A stretch of DNA of 64,000 nt from assembly GCA_023437225.1 (NCBI GenBank), contig JAEZGS010000027.1, positions 62,001-126,000 on the forward strand. Direction: 5' to 3'. The translations under genes and the position numbers were made by a program. Of the stretch, positions 17,861 through 26,480 are shown piece after piece; position 1 is the first letter of the stretch; every line of letters begins with the position of its first letter. The DNA comes from Bacteroidota bacterium. GTDB lineage: Bacteria; Bacteroidota; Bacteroidia; Chitinophagales; Chitinophagaceae. The notes beneath the pieces are model-generated. The model was not told the origin of the DNA, ran no database searches, and saw nothing but the letters and a program-made list of their open reading frames with translations.

Positions 17861-20800
17861 ATGCAAACCAAACAGGCAGGCAACTTGCACAATTTGCCAT
17901 TTGCCTCACAACTGCGTATGATGAAATTGTTGGCAGTAATGCTTTTCACGTTTCTGATGCAGGCAAAAGCGAATGAATCGACCGGCAAAGTCACACTCAA
18001 TCTTCAAAATGTAACGCTGCCCAAAGTATTTAAGGAGATTCACAAACAAACAGGTCTGAATTTCTTCTACAGATCAGAAACGGTGAAGAAGATCGGAAAA
18101 GTTTCTGTGAACGTTCGTGATGTGGAAGTGCAGGAGGCGCTGAAACAATGCCTCAGTATGCATCCTGTGGATTACAAGATCGTTGATGGCACCATTGTGC
18201 TATCTGAGAAAACAGATCTTGCGTCGATTGTGGCATTGCCACCGCTGCCCGATTTTGTGATCACCGGTACGGTGCGCGATCCTGATGGCAGCCCGCTGCA
18301 AGGCGCATCCGTTCGTTTACGTGGCACCGATCGGGGTACCAGCACAGATGAGAACGGTCGCTTCCGTTTGTCTGTTCCCGACCAGGGCGGTACGCTCGAA
18401 GTATCATTTGTTGGACATGAGACCTATACTGTTCCCATCACTGCAGCAGGTGATATTCCTGTCACTTTACAGGTATCGGCGTCAACCACGGAGCAGGTAG
18501 TTGTCATTGGATATGGTACACAACGTAAGAAAGAAGTAACTACCGCTGTTGCACAGATCAGCGGACGGGAGATACTGGAAAGCCAGTCCGTTACGATCTC
18601 AAATGCCCTATCCGGTAAAGTGCCGGGTCTGTTCATTAGTCAGCGCAATGCACGCCCTGGTGCCGATGGTACAAGTTACAGTGTAAGGGGTTTGAGTACT
18701 TATCGGAACAACTCGGCATTGATTGTTGTTGATGGTATTGCCAATCGCGACGGTCTAGATCGAATCGATCCAAACGATATTGAATCTATCACCGTTTTAA
18801 AGGATGCGTCAGCGGCTATTTACGGTGCACAATCCGCAAATGGTGTGATACTTATTACAACGAAGCGCGGCAAATCCGGTAAGCCGAGAGTATCTTATTC
18901 TTTTAATCACGGCTTTGTAAGTCCTGTTCGTCTTTTAAAGATGTCGGATGCTGCTACTTACGCAAGAAAAGTGAATGACCTTGCATTGCAGGCAGGACAG
19001 GCTTTACCTTATACCGATCAACAGATATCGGATTATGAAAGTGGCCGGCTTCCGAGCACCGATTGGCTCGATGTGGTATATCGTGATTACTTCAATCAAC
19101 AGCGTCATTCATTGACACTGAATGGAGGTAATGAAAATGTAAAATACTTCTTGTCGGGAGGCACAGTGTCACAGGGTTCCATTTTGACGAATGACCGCAC
19201 TTCAAAGTATCGGCAATATAACTTCCGATCAAACGTGGATGTGCAGGTGAACAAACAATTGAGTATTGGGTTTGATCTTGCAGGAAGAAGACAAAACACC
19301 AATTTCACCTACATCGACGAAAACGCTTTGTATTCTGCTGCGGTGCTCACCATTCCAACAGTTGAAGCAACCGTTGATGGCTTTCCAACAAGAGGCCGGG
19401 CAAATAATAATCCACTGGCTATTGTGACCAGTCCTGCCTACGACAAAACTCAAATGAATCTTCTCAACGGAACACTGCGTTTCGAGTACAAGATCCCTGG
19501 CGTCTCCGGATTGTCGGTCGACGGTTTTGCGGCAGTAGATTATGTGCAATCTCTGCGCGGACGCTGGCAACAACCACATTATTTCTATGAGCGCGATGCG
19601 AATGGTGAATTACAACGCATACCTAATAACACGAGCACATCGCTCACACAGGTCAATAATCAATCGAATTCATATACGTTAAATGCCAAACTAAATTACA
19701 ATAAGAGCTTTGGAGTACACGACATCACTTCATTTGTTGCGGTGGAAAGAAATGAAACAAGAAGCGATGTATTCCAGGCGGCCAGAAGTGGTTATATCTC
19801 TGCGCAGATCGATCAGTTGTTTGCAGGTGGGGCAGCCTCACAAACCAACACGGGTAATGCTTTTGAAGGTGCGAGGTTAAATTATTTCGGCAGGATTGGT
19901 TATACGTACGACAGAAAATATTTGTTGCAATTCCAGTTCCGTTACGATGGATCACAAATATTTCCACAGGCCGGTCGCTTCGGTTTCTTCCCTGGTGTGT
20001 CTGCCGGATGGGTCATATCGGAAGAAGAGTTTATGCGCGATGTCAGCTTCCTCAGCAATTTGAAGATCCGCGGATCTTACGGTCTGCTGGGTAATGACCG
20101 CATTGCACAGTTCCAGTATCTTAATCTTTATACCTTATCTAGTTCTGATGGAAGCGGGTATGTGATCAATGGAAGCAACATTAACGTGCTTAATCCGGGT
20201 GTTGTAGCAAATCCAGACGTTACCTGGGAAAAGAAGAAGACGTTGGATATCGGTCTGGAAGCGGGCTTCCTGCAAAACAGGCTGACTTTTGAAATCGATT
20301 ATTTCCGCATGCGCACGGAAGACATCCTTTCGCAAAGAAATATTTCAGTTCCTACCTATACAGGTCTTAACCCTGGCAATCTTCCGGATGAGAACATCGG
20401 CATTGTGCAAAACAACGGAATTGATGGACAGGTGATGTATCGACACCAGGCGTCAAGAGATTTGAGTTTCAATATCGGTGCTACATTCACATATGCAAAG
20501 AATCACATCGTGTACAACGATGAAGGGACAACGGTGCCAGAAGAGTATCAGAAAGCTGAAGGCAAACCAATTGGAACGTTTCTTTTGTATGAAGTAGTAG
20601 GTATGTTCAGAACTGAAGAGGATCTGAATAAATTTCCAGGATTGAATGGCGTAAAACGTTTGGGCGATTTAATTTATCGCGATGTAAACGGTGATGGTGA
20701 GATCACATCAGATGACAGGGTAAGAACCAATTTGAGCAATACACCGCAAATTCAATATGGAATAGTGTTTGGCGCCCAATACAAAGGGTTTGATCTTAGT

Positions 20801-21211
20801 GGAAACTTCATGGGGCAGGCAAGAGCGATCGTTCAATACGATTACATCATCGCCGCAGGCAATAACACTCCTGAGTATTATGTGAAGAATGCATGGACTC
20901 CGGAAAATCCAAATGCACCATTGCCACGTATAGGAAGAGCGTTGCCTCAACTTAATGAACCAAATACATTGAATACACGCAGCGTATCGTTCATTCGTTT
21001 GAAAAACATTGAGCTTGGCTATACACTACCGCAATCACTTGTGGGACGTGTTGGTGTGCAAAGCGCGCGCGTGTATGTTAACGGTTATAATTTACTTACA
21101 TGGGACAGGTTGAAAAAAGATGGATTACAGGATCCCGAAGAAGTCAATCCTCAGGGATGGCAATTCCCGCAAACGAAGAGTGTGAACTTCGGTATCAACA
21201 TTAACCTTTAA
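17861..21211 (+). CDS. SusC-family TonB-dependent outer-membrane receptor with STN signalling domain
   Basis: Product of 1116 residues. After a signal sequence (about 20-40) comes an STN domain (about 42-115, VTLNLQNVTLPKVFKEI onward) for signalling to FecR, then a carboxypeptidase-like Ig domain (about 135-205, TGTVRDPDGSPLQGASV), a TonB-box region (VVVIGYGTQRKKEV), a plug with SVRGLSTYRNNSALIVVDGI, and a C-terminal beta-barrel ending in FGININL. The family imports oligosaccharides across the outer membrane with its SusD lid, powered by TonB. The SusD gene follows 12 bp later. The STN domain together with the upstream sigma/FecR pair strongly supports autoregulated expression. An internal Met at 20-21 is an alternative start. 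Confidence 0.95.
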   Translation: MQTKQAGNLHNLPFASQLRMMKLLAVMLFTFLMQAKANESTGKVTLNLQNVTLPKVFKEIHKQTGLNFFYRSETVKKIGKVSVNVRDVEVQEALKQCLSMHPVDYKIVDGTIVLSEKTDLASIVALPPLPDFVITGTVRDPDGSPLQGASVRLRGTDRGTSTDENGRFRLSVPDQGGTLEVSFVGHETYTVPITAAGDIPVTLQVSASTTEQVVVIGYGTQRKKEVTTAVAQISGREILESQSVTISNALSGKVPGLFISQRNARPGADGTSYSVRGLSTYRNNSALIVVDGIANRDGLDRIDPNDIESITVLKDASAAIYGAQSANGVILITTKRGKSGKPRVSYSFNHGFVSPVRLLKMSDAATYARKVNDLALQAGQALPYTDQQISDYESGRLPSTDWLDVVYRDYFNQQRHSLTLNGGNENVKYFLSGGTVSQGSILTNDRTSKYRQYNFRSNVDVQVNKQLSIGFDLAGRRQNTNFTYIDENALYSAAVLTIPTVEATVDGFPTRGRANNNPLAIVTSPAYDKTQMNLLNGTLRFEYKIPGVSGLSVDGFAAVDYVQSLRGRWQQPHYFYERDANGELQRIPNNTSTSLTQVNNQSNSYTLNAKLNYNKSFGVHDITSFVAVERNETRSDVFQAARSGYISAQIDQLFAGGAASQTNTGNAFEGARLNYFGRIGYTYDRKYLLQFQFRYDGSQIFPQAGRFGFFPGVSAGWVISEEEFMRDVSFLSNLKIRGSYGLLGNDRIAQFQYLNLYTLSSSDGSGYVINGSNINVLNPGVVANPDVTWEKKKTLDIGLEAGFLQNRLTFEIDYFRMRTEDILSQRNISVPTYTGLNPGNLPDENIGIVQNNGIDGQVMYRHQASRDLSFNIGATFTYAKNHIVYNDEGTTVPEEYQKAEGKPIGTFLLYEVVGMFRTEEDLNKFPGLNGVKRLGDLIYRDVNGDGEITSDDRVRTNLSNTPQIQYGIVFGAQYKGFDLSGNFMGQARAIVQYDYIIAAGNNTPEYYVKNAWTPENPNAPLPRIGRALPQLNEPNTLNTRSVSFIRLKNIELGYTLPQSLVGRVGVQSARVYVNGYNLLTWDRLKKDGLQDPEEVNPQGWQFPQTKSVNFGININL

Positions 21212-21223
21212 AACCTACATCAC

Positions 21224-22912
21224 ATGAAGACGAAAATATTTATAATACTCGCGATAGGCACCCTGGCAATGTCGGGTTGCTCGAAAGATTTCCTGGAGAA
21301 GAAACCGTTATCCAGCTTTAGTGAGATCGATGTGTTCGTGGATCCGTCATTGTTGGATGCATACGTGCTTGCAACATATCGCGGCATGGGACATCCATTT
21401 GGGGGAGATGGAAGTGATTTTACCGAAGTGCTTACGGATAATGCTTACGGTCAGCACAACACCGGCTTACAGGCATATACGCACGCTGAGACAAACAGGG
21501 ATAATGGAGAGAACATCACAAGAAGTTTGTGGACCAATGCATACACTTATATCCGACGTGTAAACGTGTTTTTCGAAAAGACTTCTGATAGCCCGATCCC
21601 AGAAGCACAGTTGACAGTAGCTACCGGAGAAATGCGATTCCTTCGTGCGTTCCTGTACGCCAAGCTGATGAAATGGTACGGTGGTGTGCCAATTATAACA
21701 TCATCGTTTCAATTAGGACTTGGAGATTATGGCGTTGAAAGAAATTCCGTGGAAGAGCTGACTGAATACATTGTGGGGCAATGCGACAGTGCTATTGCGG
21801 AGTTGCCTGCATTTGCGAATGCCCAACGAGGAAGAATAAGTAAAGAGGCGGCCATGGCATTGAAGGGAAGAACATTGTTGTATGCTGCAAGCCCGTTGTT
21901 CAATCCAACCAATGACCAGGCTAAGTGGCAGGCAGCAAGCGATGCAAACAAAGCAGTGATGGACGTTTCAAGCATTCCATTGTTGTCATCGCCTAACAAG
22001 TACCACGATATTTTCAATGGCAGGAATAATGAAGAAGTGATACTGGCGCGTTACTTCACACCAAACAATGCACATGGTGGCGGTGAGTGGGGCGTAAACC
22101 TATGGCTGTATCCCAATGGATTGGGAGGATGGGGAACGGTAGTGCCCACCCAGGACCTGGTGGATGCATATGAGTTGACAAATGGGCTATTACCTGAGCA
22201 GGCCGGATCAGGATACAACGCACAGAACCCATATGTAAACCGTGATCCGAGATTCTATGAATCGATATTGTATAATGGAGCTCCGTTTTATGATCCAAAT
22301 ATCCGCGCAGTGCGTCCAATGGAATTTTATCGCGATAAAAATGATCCAACCAATGCACAACTTGCAGGAAGAGAATCGCGCAGCTCACCCATCGAACCAT
22401 GGAATGCTTCAAAGACTGGATATAACTTCAGGAAGTATACCGATGAAGGAAAGCCGGCCATGGGAGATAAGGGAGCGAATGAGAATGTAAGTCCTTATAT
22501 CTATTTCAGACTTGCAGAGTTTTATCTCAATTATGCAGAAGCACAGATTGCGCTTGGTAATGAAGGCGAGGCAAGAAACGCCATCAATGTTGTTCGAAAC
22601 CGTGTGGGCATGCCACCTATAGATGATGGAGGTGCTGCGCTGGTGGCGAGATATCGTAATGAGCGAAGAGTAGAATTGGTACTTGAAGATCTTCGATTCG
22701 ATGATATAAGAAGATGGATGATCGGACCTGAGACTATTGGTCAGACGGCTATGGGAGTTGATGTGCTTAAGAATGGAAACACCATTGAATACGACTATAG
22801 CCTGGTGGCTGATGCAGCCAGAAAATGGGATAACAAAATGTATCTCCTGCCAATTCCGTATTCAGAGATTCAAAAGAGCAATGATAAGCTCGAACAAAAT
22901 CCGGGGTATTAA
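21224..22912 (+). CDS. SusD/RagB-family glycan-binding lipoprotein
   Basis: Product of 562 residues with a lipobox AMSGC (Cys about 19) followed by the SusD-typical SKDFLEKKPLS. TPR-rich helices carry TGEMRFLRAFLYAKLMKWYGGVPI and the C-terminal signature FRLAEFYLNYAEAQIALGN, then RNRVGMP and RRVELVLEDLRFDDIRRW, which are hallmarks of the family. It is a surface lipoprotein that caps the SusC barrel and delivers glycan. The 12-bp spacing from SusC implies one transcript. Substrate is unknown; the GH78 gene downstream suggests a rhamnose-containing glycan. Confidence 0.95.
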   Translation: MKTKIFIILAIGTLAMSGCSKDFLEKKPLSSFSEIDVFVDPSLLDAYVLATYRGMGHPFGGDGSDFTEVLTDNAYGQHNTGLQAYTHAETNRDNGENITRSLWTNAYTYIRRVNVFFEKTSDSPIPEAQLTVATGEMRFLRAFLYAKLMKWYGGVPIITSSFQLGLGDYGVERNSVEELTEYIVGQCDSAIAELPAFANAQRGRISKEAAMALKGRTLLYAASPLFNPTNDQAKWQAASDANKAVMDVSSIPLLSSPNKYHDIFNGRNNEEVILARYFTPNNAHGGGEWGVNLWLYPNGLGGWGTVVPTQDLVDAYELTNGLLPEQAGSGYNAQNPYVNRDPRFYESILYNGAPFYDPNIRAVRPMEFYRDKNDPTNAQLAGRESRSSPIEPWNASKTGYNFRKYTDEGKPAMGDKGANENVSPYIYFRLAEFYLNYAEAQIALGNEGEARNAINVVRNRVGMPPIDDGGAALVARYRNERRVELVLEDLRFDDIRRWMIGPETIGQTAMGVDVLKNGNTIEYDYSLVADAARKWDNKMYLLPIPYSEIQKSNDKLEQNPGY

Positions 22913-22993
22913 GCTGGTTTATATTTGCAGAACAGGAATCGGTAGCCGTTCATCGTGCTATCGATTTCCTTTTATTAGTAAGACATAATTTGT

Positions 22994-25900
22994 ATGAGGA
23001 TTAAAATCACCTGGCTGTGTGTTATGGTTGTGTTCGCTGCATCCTGCGGTAAAAGCGATGGCTTCGTGAAGATGGACGCTTCCCGTACCGGTGTTGATTT
23101 TCAAAATAAAATTCTTGAAACACCGGAGAACAACATCATGACCTATCAATACATGTACAACGGTGCCGGTGTTGCTGCGGGCGATATAAACAATGATGGG
23201 TTACCAGATCTTTATGTTGCTGGTAACAGTGTTCCTAATAAAATGTTTTTGAATAAGGGTGACTGGAAGTTTGAAGATATTACGCAACGTGCATCTTTAA
23301 ATGATCGTGCAGGCGACTGGAAGACAGGTGTTACGATGGCCGATGTAAACGGCGATGGATGGTTGGATATTTATGTTTGTTATTCAGGAAATACACGGGG
23401 CGAAGGATTGAAGAAGCCAGTCATTGTAAACAATCCGCATCGTACCAATCAGTTGTTCATCAGTAACGGCGCCAGGCCCGGTGCGGTGCCCACTTTTACC
23501 GAACGTGCCAGAGAATTTGGACTCGATGCTCCGGGTACATATTCTACACAATCTTACTTTCTTGACTACGACCGGGACGGTGATCTGGATATGTTCTTAC
23601 TGAACCATGCCAATACATTTTATTCGTCATTGTTTAATACAACGAAATTGCGATTGCTGCGACATCCTTATTTTGGAAACAAGTTGTATCGAAATGATGT
23701 TAGCGAAAATGGCACGATGCATTTCACTGAAGTGAGTGAACAGGCAGGGCTTCATGGAAGTGGGCTGAATTATGGTCTTAGCGCGGCGATCAGCGATATC
23801 AATAGCGATGGGTGGCCGGATATCTATGTTACTAATGATTACGACGAACAGGATTTTTGTTACCTGAATAATCGAGATGGTACTTTTAAAGAGATCTCTA
23901 AACAGGCATTCTCGCACATGTCGAAATACTCCATGGGAAGCGATGCCGCAGATATCAATAATGATCTTCGCCCTGACATCTATGTTGTAGATATGCTGCC
24001 GGAGGACAATCATCGGCAGAAACTTTTGAAGGGACCTGATCTCTATGATAAGTATACGCTGGCGGTTGACAGCGGTTATCATCATCAGAATATGCGAAAC
24101 ACGTTGCAGTTGAACTATGGAAGTGAAGGCGATTCAATGCCTGTGTTTTCAGAGACGGGACAGATGATGGGATTGTCGAACACTGATTGGAGCTGGGGCG
24201 CATTGATAGCGGACTTCGACAACGATGGATGGAAAGACGTGTTTGTAACAAACGGTTACCTGCACGATTATACTAACATGGATTTTTTGAAGTTCATGCA
24301 AAGTGAGATTGGTCCGTATACGGAAGCCGGTGTTAAGAATCAGAATTTGTTGCCATTGGTGCAAATGATGCCTTCTACAAAATTGAGTAGTTACATGTTG
24401 CGCCATGACGGCGATATGAATTTCAAAAATGTTACGAAGGATTGGTCACTGAATGACCGGTCTATATCCAATGGGGTAGCATATGCTGATTTTGATAACG
24501 ACGGTGATTTGGATCTTGTAGTAAATCGACTTGATGATGCGTTCGCGATGTATCAAAATAAGGCGGCTGCCAAAGAAAACAAATACATCAAATTGAAACT
24601 GGTCGGTACTGCTCCAAATACTAATGCGATAGGCGCAAAAGTTTTTGTTCGAACAAAGGATCACCAGATTTTGCAAGAAGCTTTTTATAGTCGCGGCTAC
24701 GAGTCATCCGTTGAACCAATCATGACGATTGGCGTTGGCAGAGTGGATACTATTGATGAGATCACAGTAGTATGGCCCGATGGACTTATGAGTACGAAGA
24801 AAAATGTTTTAACGAATCAGGCTCTTTCATTTCGACAATCCGAGTCGCGCTCATCACAAACAAATATTGTGAACACTTCCACACCAGCCTTGTTTCAGGA
24901 GGTCGGCCAGCGATCGGGAATTGATTATAAACATGTGGAGAACAATTTCGTCGATTTCAAAGTGCAGCGGCTCATACCTTACCAGGCATCCAGACTCGGA
25001 GCTCGAATGGCAGTAGGCGATGTCAATAAGGATGGCAATGATGATGTGTACTTCGGCGCTTCTGCCGGGTATGCAGGAAAGCTTTATTTGGGGAAAGATG
25101 ATGGAACTTTTATGATGTCGTCATCGCAACCCTGGGAGCAGGACAAGCACAGCGAGGATATGGATGCATTGTTCTTTGATGCCGATGGTGATGGTGATGA
25201 CGACCTGTATGTGGTAAGTGGTGGCAATGAGTACGGCTCAGGTGATCCTATGTATCACGATCGGTTGTACATCAATGATGGAATGGGTTCATTCAATAAA
25301 GATCCAAACGCATTGCCTTCTCATGAAACAACAAGTGGGAGTTGTGTTGTAGCAGCCGATTACGACAAGGATGGAGACCTGGATCTTTTTGTTGGAGGTC
25401 GCATTGCGGCACAGATGTATCCGATCACTCCAAAGAGTTACGTCCTAAGGAATGACAGTAGGAAAGGTGCAGTAAAATTTACAGATGTCACCACCACGTT
25501 AAATTCGGATCTGCAGCTTACGGGGATGGTTACTGATGCGCGATGGTTGGATATCGACAAAGACGGATGGGAGGATCTTATTTTGGTTGGCGAGTGGATG
25601 CCCGTCAGGGTGTACAGGAACAAGCAGGGTAAGGGTTTTGAAGAGATTTCAAGATCAATCGGTTTCAATGATACTGAAGGATGGTGGAGTAGTTTGCATG
25701 CTGCGGATGTAGATGCAGATGGAGACATGGACCTGTTGCTCGGCAATGCGGGCAGGAACCTGCAATACAGGGCGTCACAGGATGAGCCGTTGGAGTTTTT
25801 CGTACAGGATGTCAATGGCGATGGCGGTCCTGATCCAATTATGACCTATTACATCCAGGGAAGATCATATCCGGCAGCCACTTTAGATGAGTTAACCGAA

Positions 25901-26380
25901 CAAATGCCGGGGCTCAGGAAAAAGTTCCTGAAATATGCGCAGTACGCAGATGCAACGATTGAAGATGTGATGGATGAAAAGATGTTGGAAGGCGCATTTC
26001 GATTGAAGATTGTGAATCTGCAAAGTTCCTGGGCTGAAAATAAAGGCGATGGTAGGTTTGAAGTAAAAGCGCTTCCTGATGCAGTGCAGCGATCCATGCT
26101 CAATGGATTTGTGTTCGATGATTTTGACGGTGATGGCAAAAAGGAAGTACTGTGTGCAGGAAACTTTTATTCTTATAAAGTGGAATGGGGAAGGAGCGAT
26201 GCATTTATGGGTGCGATGTTGAAATTTGAAAATGGTAAAGCTTCGATATACAAACCGGGACATGCTTTGTGGTTACGAGGTGATATACGTGATTTGGCAA
26301 TGCTGCGATCTCGTGCTGGTGCACCACTGGTACTTGCGTCGAGAAATAATGATTCTGTAGGAATATGGAGAATGAAATAG
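22994..26380 (+). CDS. FG-GAP/VCBS and ASPIC-UnbV repeat lipoprotein
   Basis: Lipoprotein of 1128 residues (lipobox FAASC, Cys about 18). Repeated calcium-binding-like motifs such as GDINNDGLPDLY, DVNGDGWLDIY, DYDRDGDLDMF and DFDNDGWKDVF build an N-terminal beta-propeller (about 45-500), followed by an ASPIC/UnbV segment (about 515-600, GAKVFVRTK through VVWPDG) and a second set of FG-GAP repeats (about 620-1050). Proteins of this design commonly accompany SusC/SusD pairs in Bacteroidota and are assumed to bind glycan or protein at the surface; no catalytic role is known to me. It lies 81 bp after SusD. A possible TATATTTG promoter element at 22920-22927 lacks a clear upstream TTTG. A tandem heptamer begins immediately after the stop. 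Confidence 0.88.
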   Translation: MRIKITWLCVMVVFAASCGKSDGFVKMDASRTGVDFQNKILETPENNIMTYQYMYNGAGVAAGDINNDGLPDLYVAGNSVPNKMFLNKGDWKFEDITQRASLNDRAGDWKTGVTMADVNGDGWLDIYVCYSGNTRGEGLKKPVIVNNPHRTNQLFISNGARPGAVPTFTERAREFGLDAPGTYSTQSYFLDYDRDGDLDMFLLNHANTFYSSLFNTTKLRLLRHPYFGNKLYRNDVSENGTMHFTEVSEQAGLHGSGLNYGLSAAISDINSDGWPDIYVTNDYDEQDFCYLNNRDGTFKEISKQAFSHMSKYSMGSDAADINNDLRPDIYVVDMLPEDNHRQKLLKGPDLYDKYTLAVDSGYHHQNMRNTLQLNYGSEGDSMPVFSETGQMMGLSNTDWSWGALIADFDNDGWKDVFVTNGYLHDYTNMDFLKFMQSEIGPYTEAGVKNQNLLPLVQMMPSTKLSSYMLRHDGDMNFKNVTKDWSLNDRSISNGVAYADFDNDGDLDLVVNRLDDAFAMYQNKAAAKENKYIKLKLVGTAPNTNAIGAKVFVRTKDHQILQEAFYSRGYESSVEPIMTIGVGRVDTIDEITVVWPDGLMSTKKNVLTNQALSFRQSESRSSQTNIVNTSTPALFQEVGQRSGIDYKHVENNFVDFKVQRLIPYQASRLGARMAVGDVNKDGNDDVYFGASAGYAGKLYLGKDDGTFMMSSSQPWEQDKHSEDMDALFFDADGDGDDDLYVVSGGNEYGSGDPMYHDRLYINDGMGSFNKDPNALPSHETTSGSCVVAADYDKDGDLDLFVGGRIAAQMYPITPKSYVLRNDSRKGAVKFTDVTTTLNSDLQLTGMVTDARWLDIDKDGWEDLILVGEWMPVRVYRNKQGKGFEEISRSIGFNDTEGWWSSLHAADVDADGDMDLLLGNAGRNLQYRASQDEPLEFFVQDVNGDGGPDPIMTYYIQGRSYPAATLDELTEQMPGLRKKFLKYAQYADATIEDVMDEKMLEGAFRLKIVNLQSSWAENKGDGRFEVKALPDAVQRSMLNGFVFDDFDGDGKKEVLCAGNFYSYKVEWGRSDAFMGAMLKFENGKASIYKPGHALWLRGDIRDLAMLRSRAGAPLVLASRNNDSVGIWRMK

Positions 26381-26408
26381 GAAATGGGAAATGGGAAATG
26401 GGAAATGG
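26381..26408. repeat. Four tandem copies of a 7-bp unit
   Basis: GAAATGG is repeated four times without a break, starting at the base after the TAG stop of the FG-GAP gene and followed by AATGGG. It belongs with the other heptamer and octamer arrays at 30293-30384, 50036-50054 and 55580-55611. Confidence 0.9.
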
Positions 26409-26480
26409 AATGGGTAAAAAGTTGATTAAGGATAGTGGAAAACCCGTAATTATGTGACCTATTGAAAACATCGATATCTC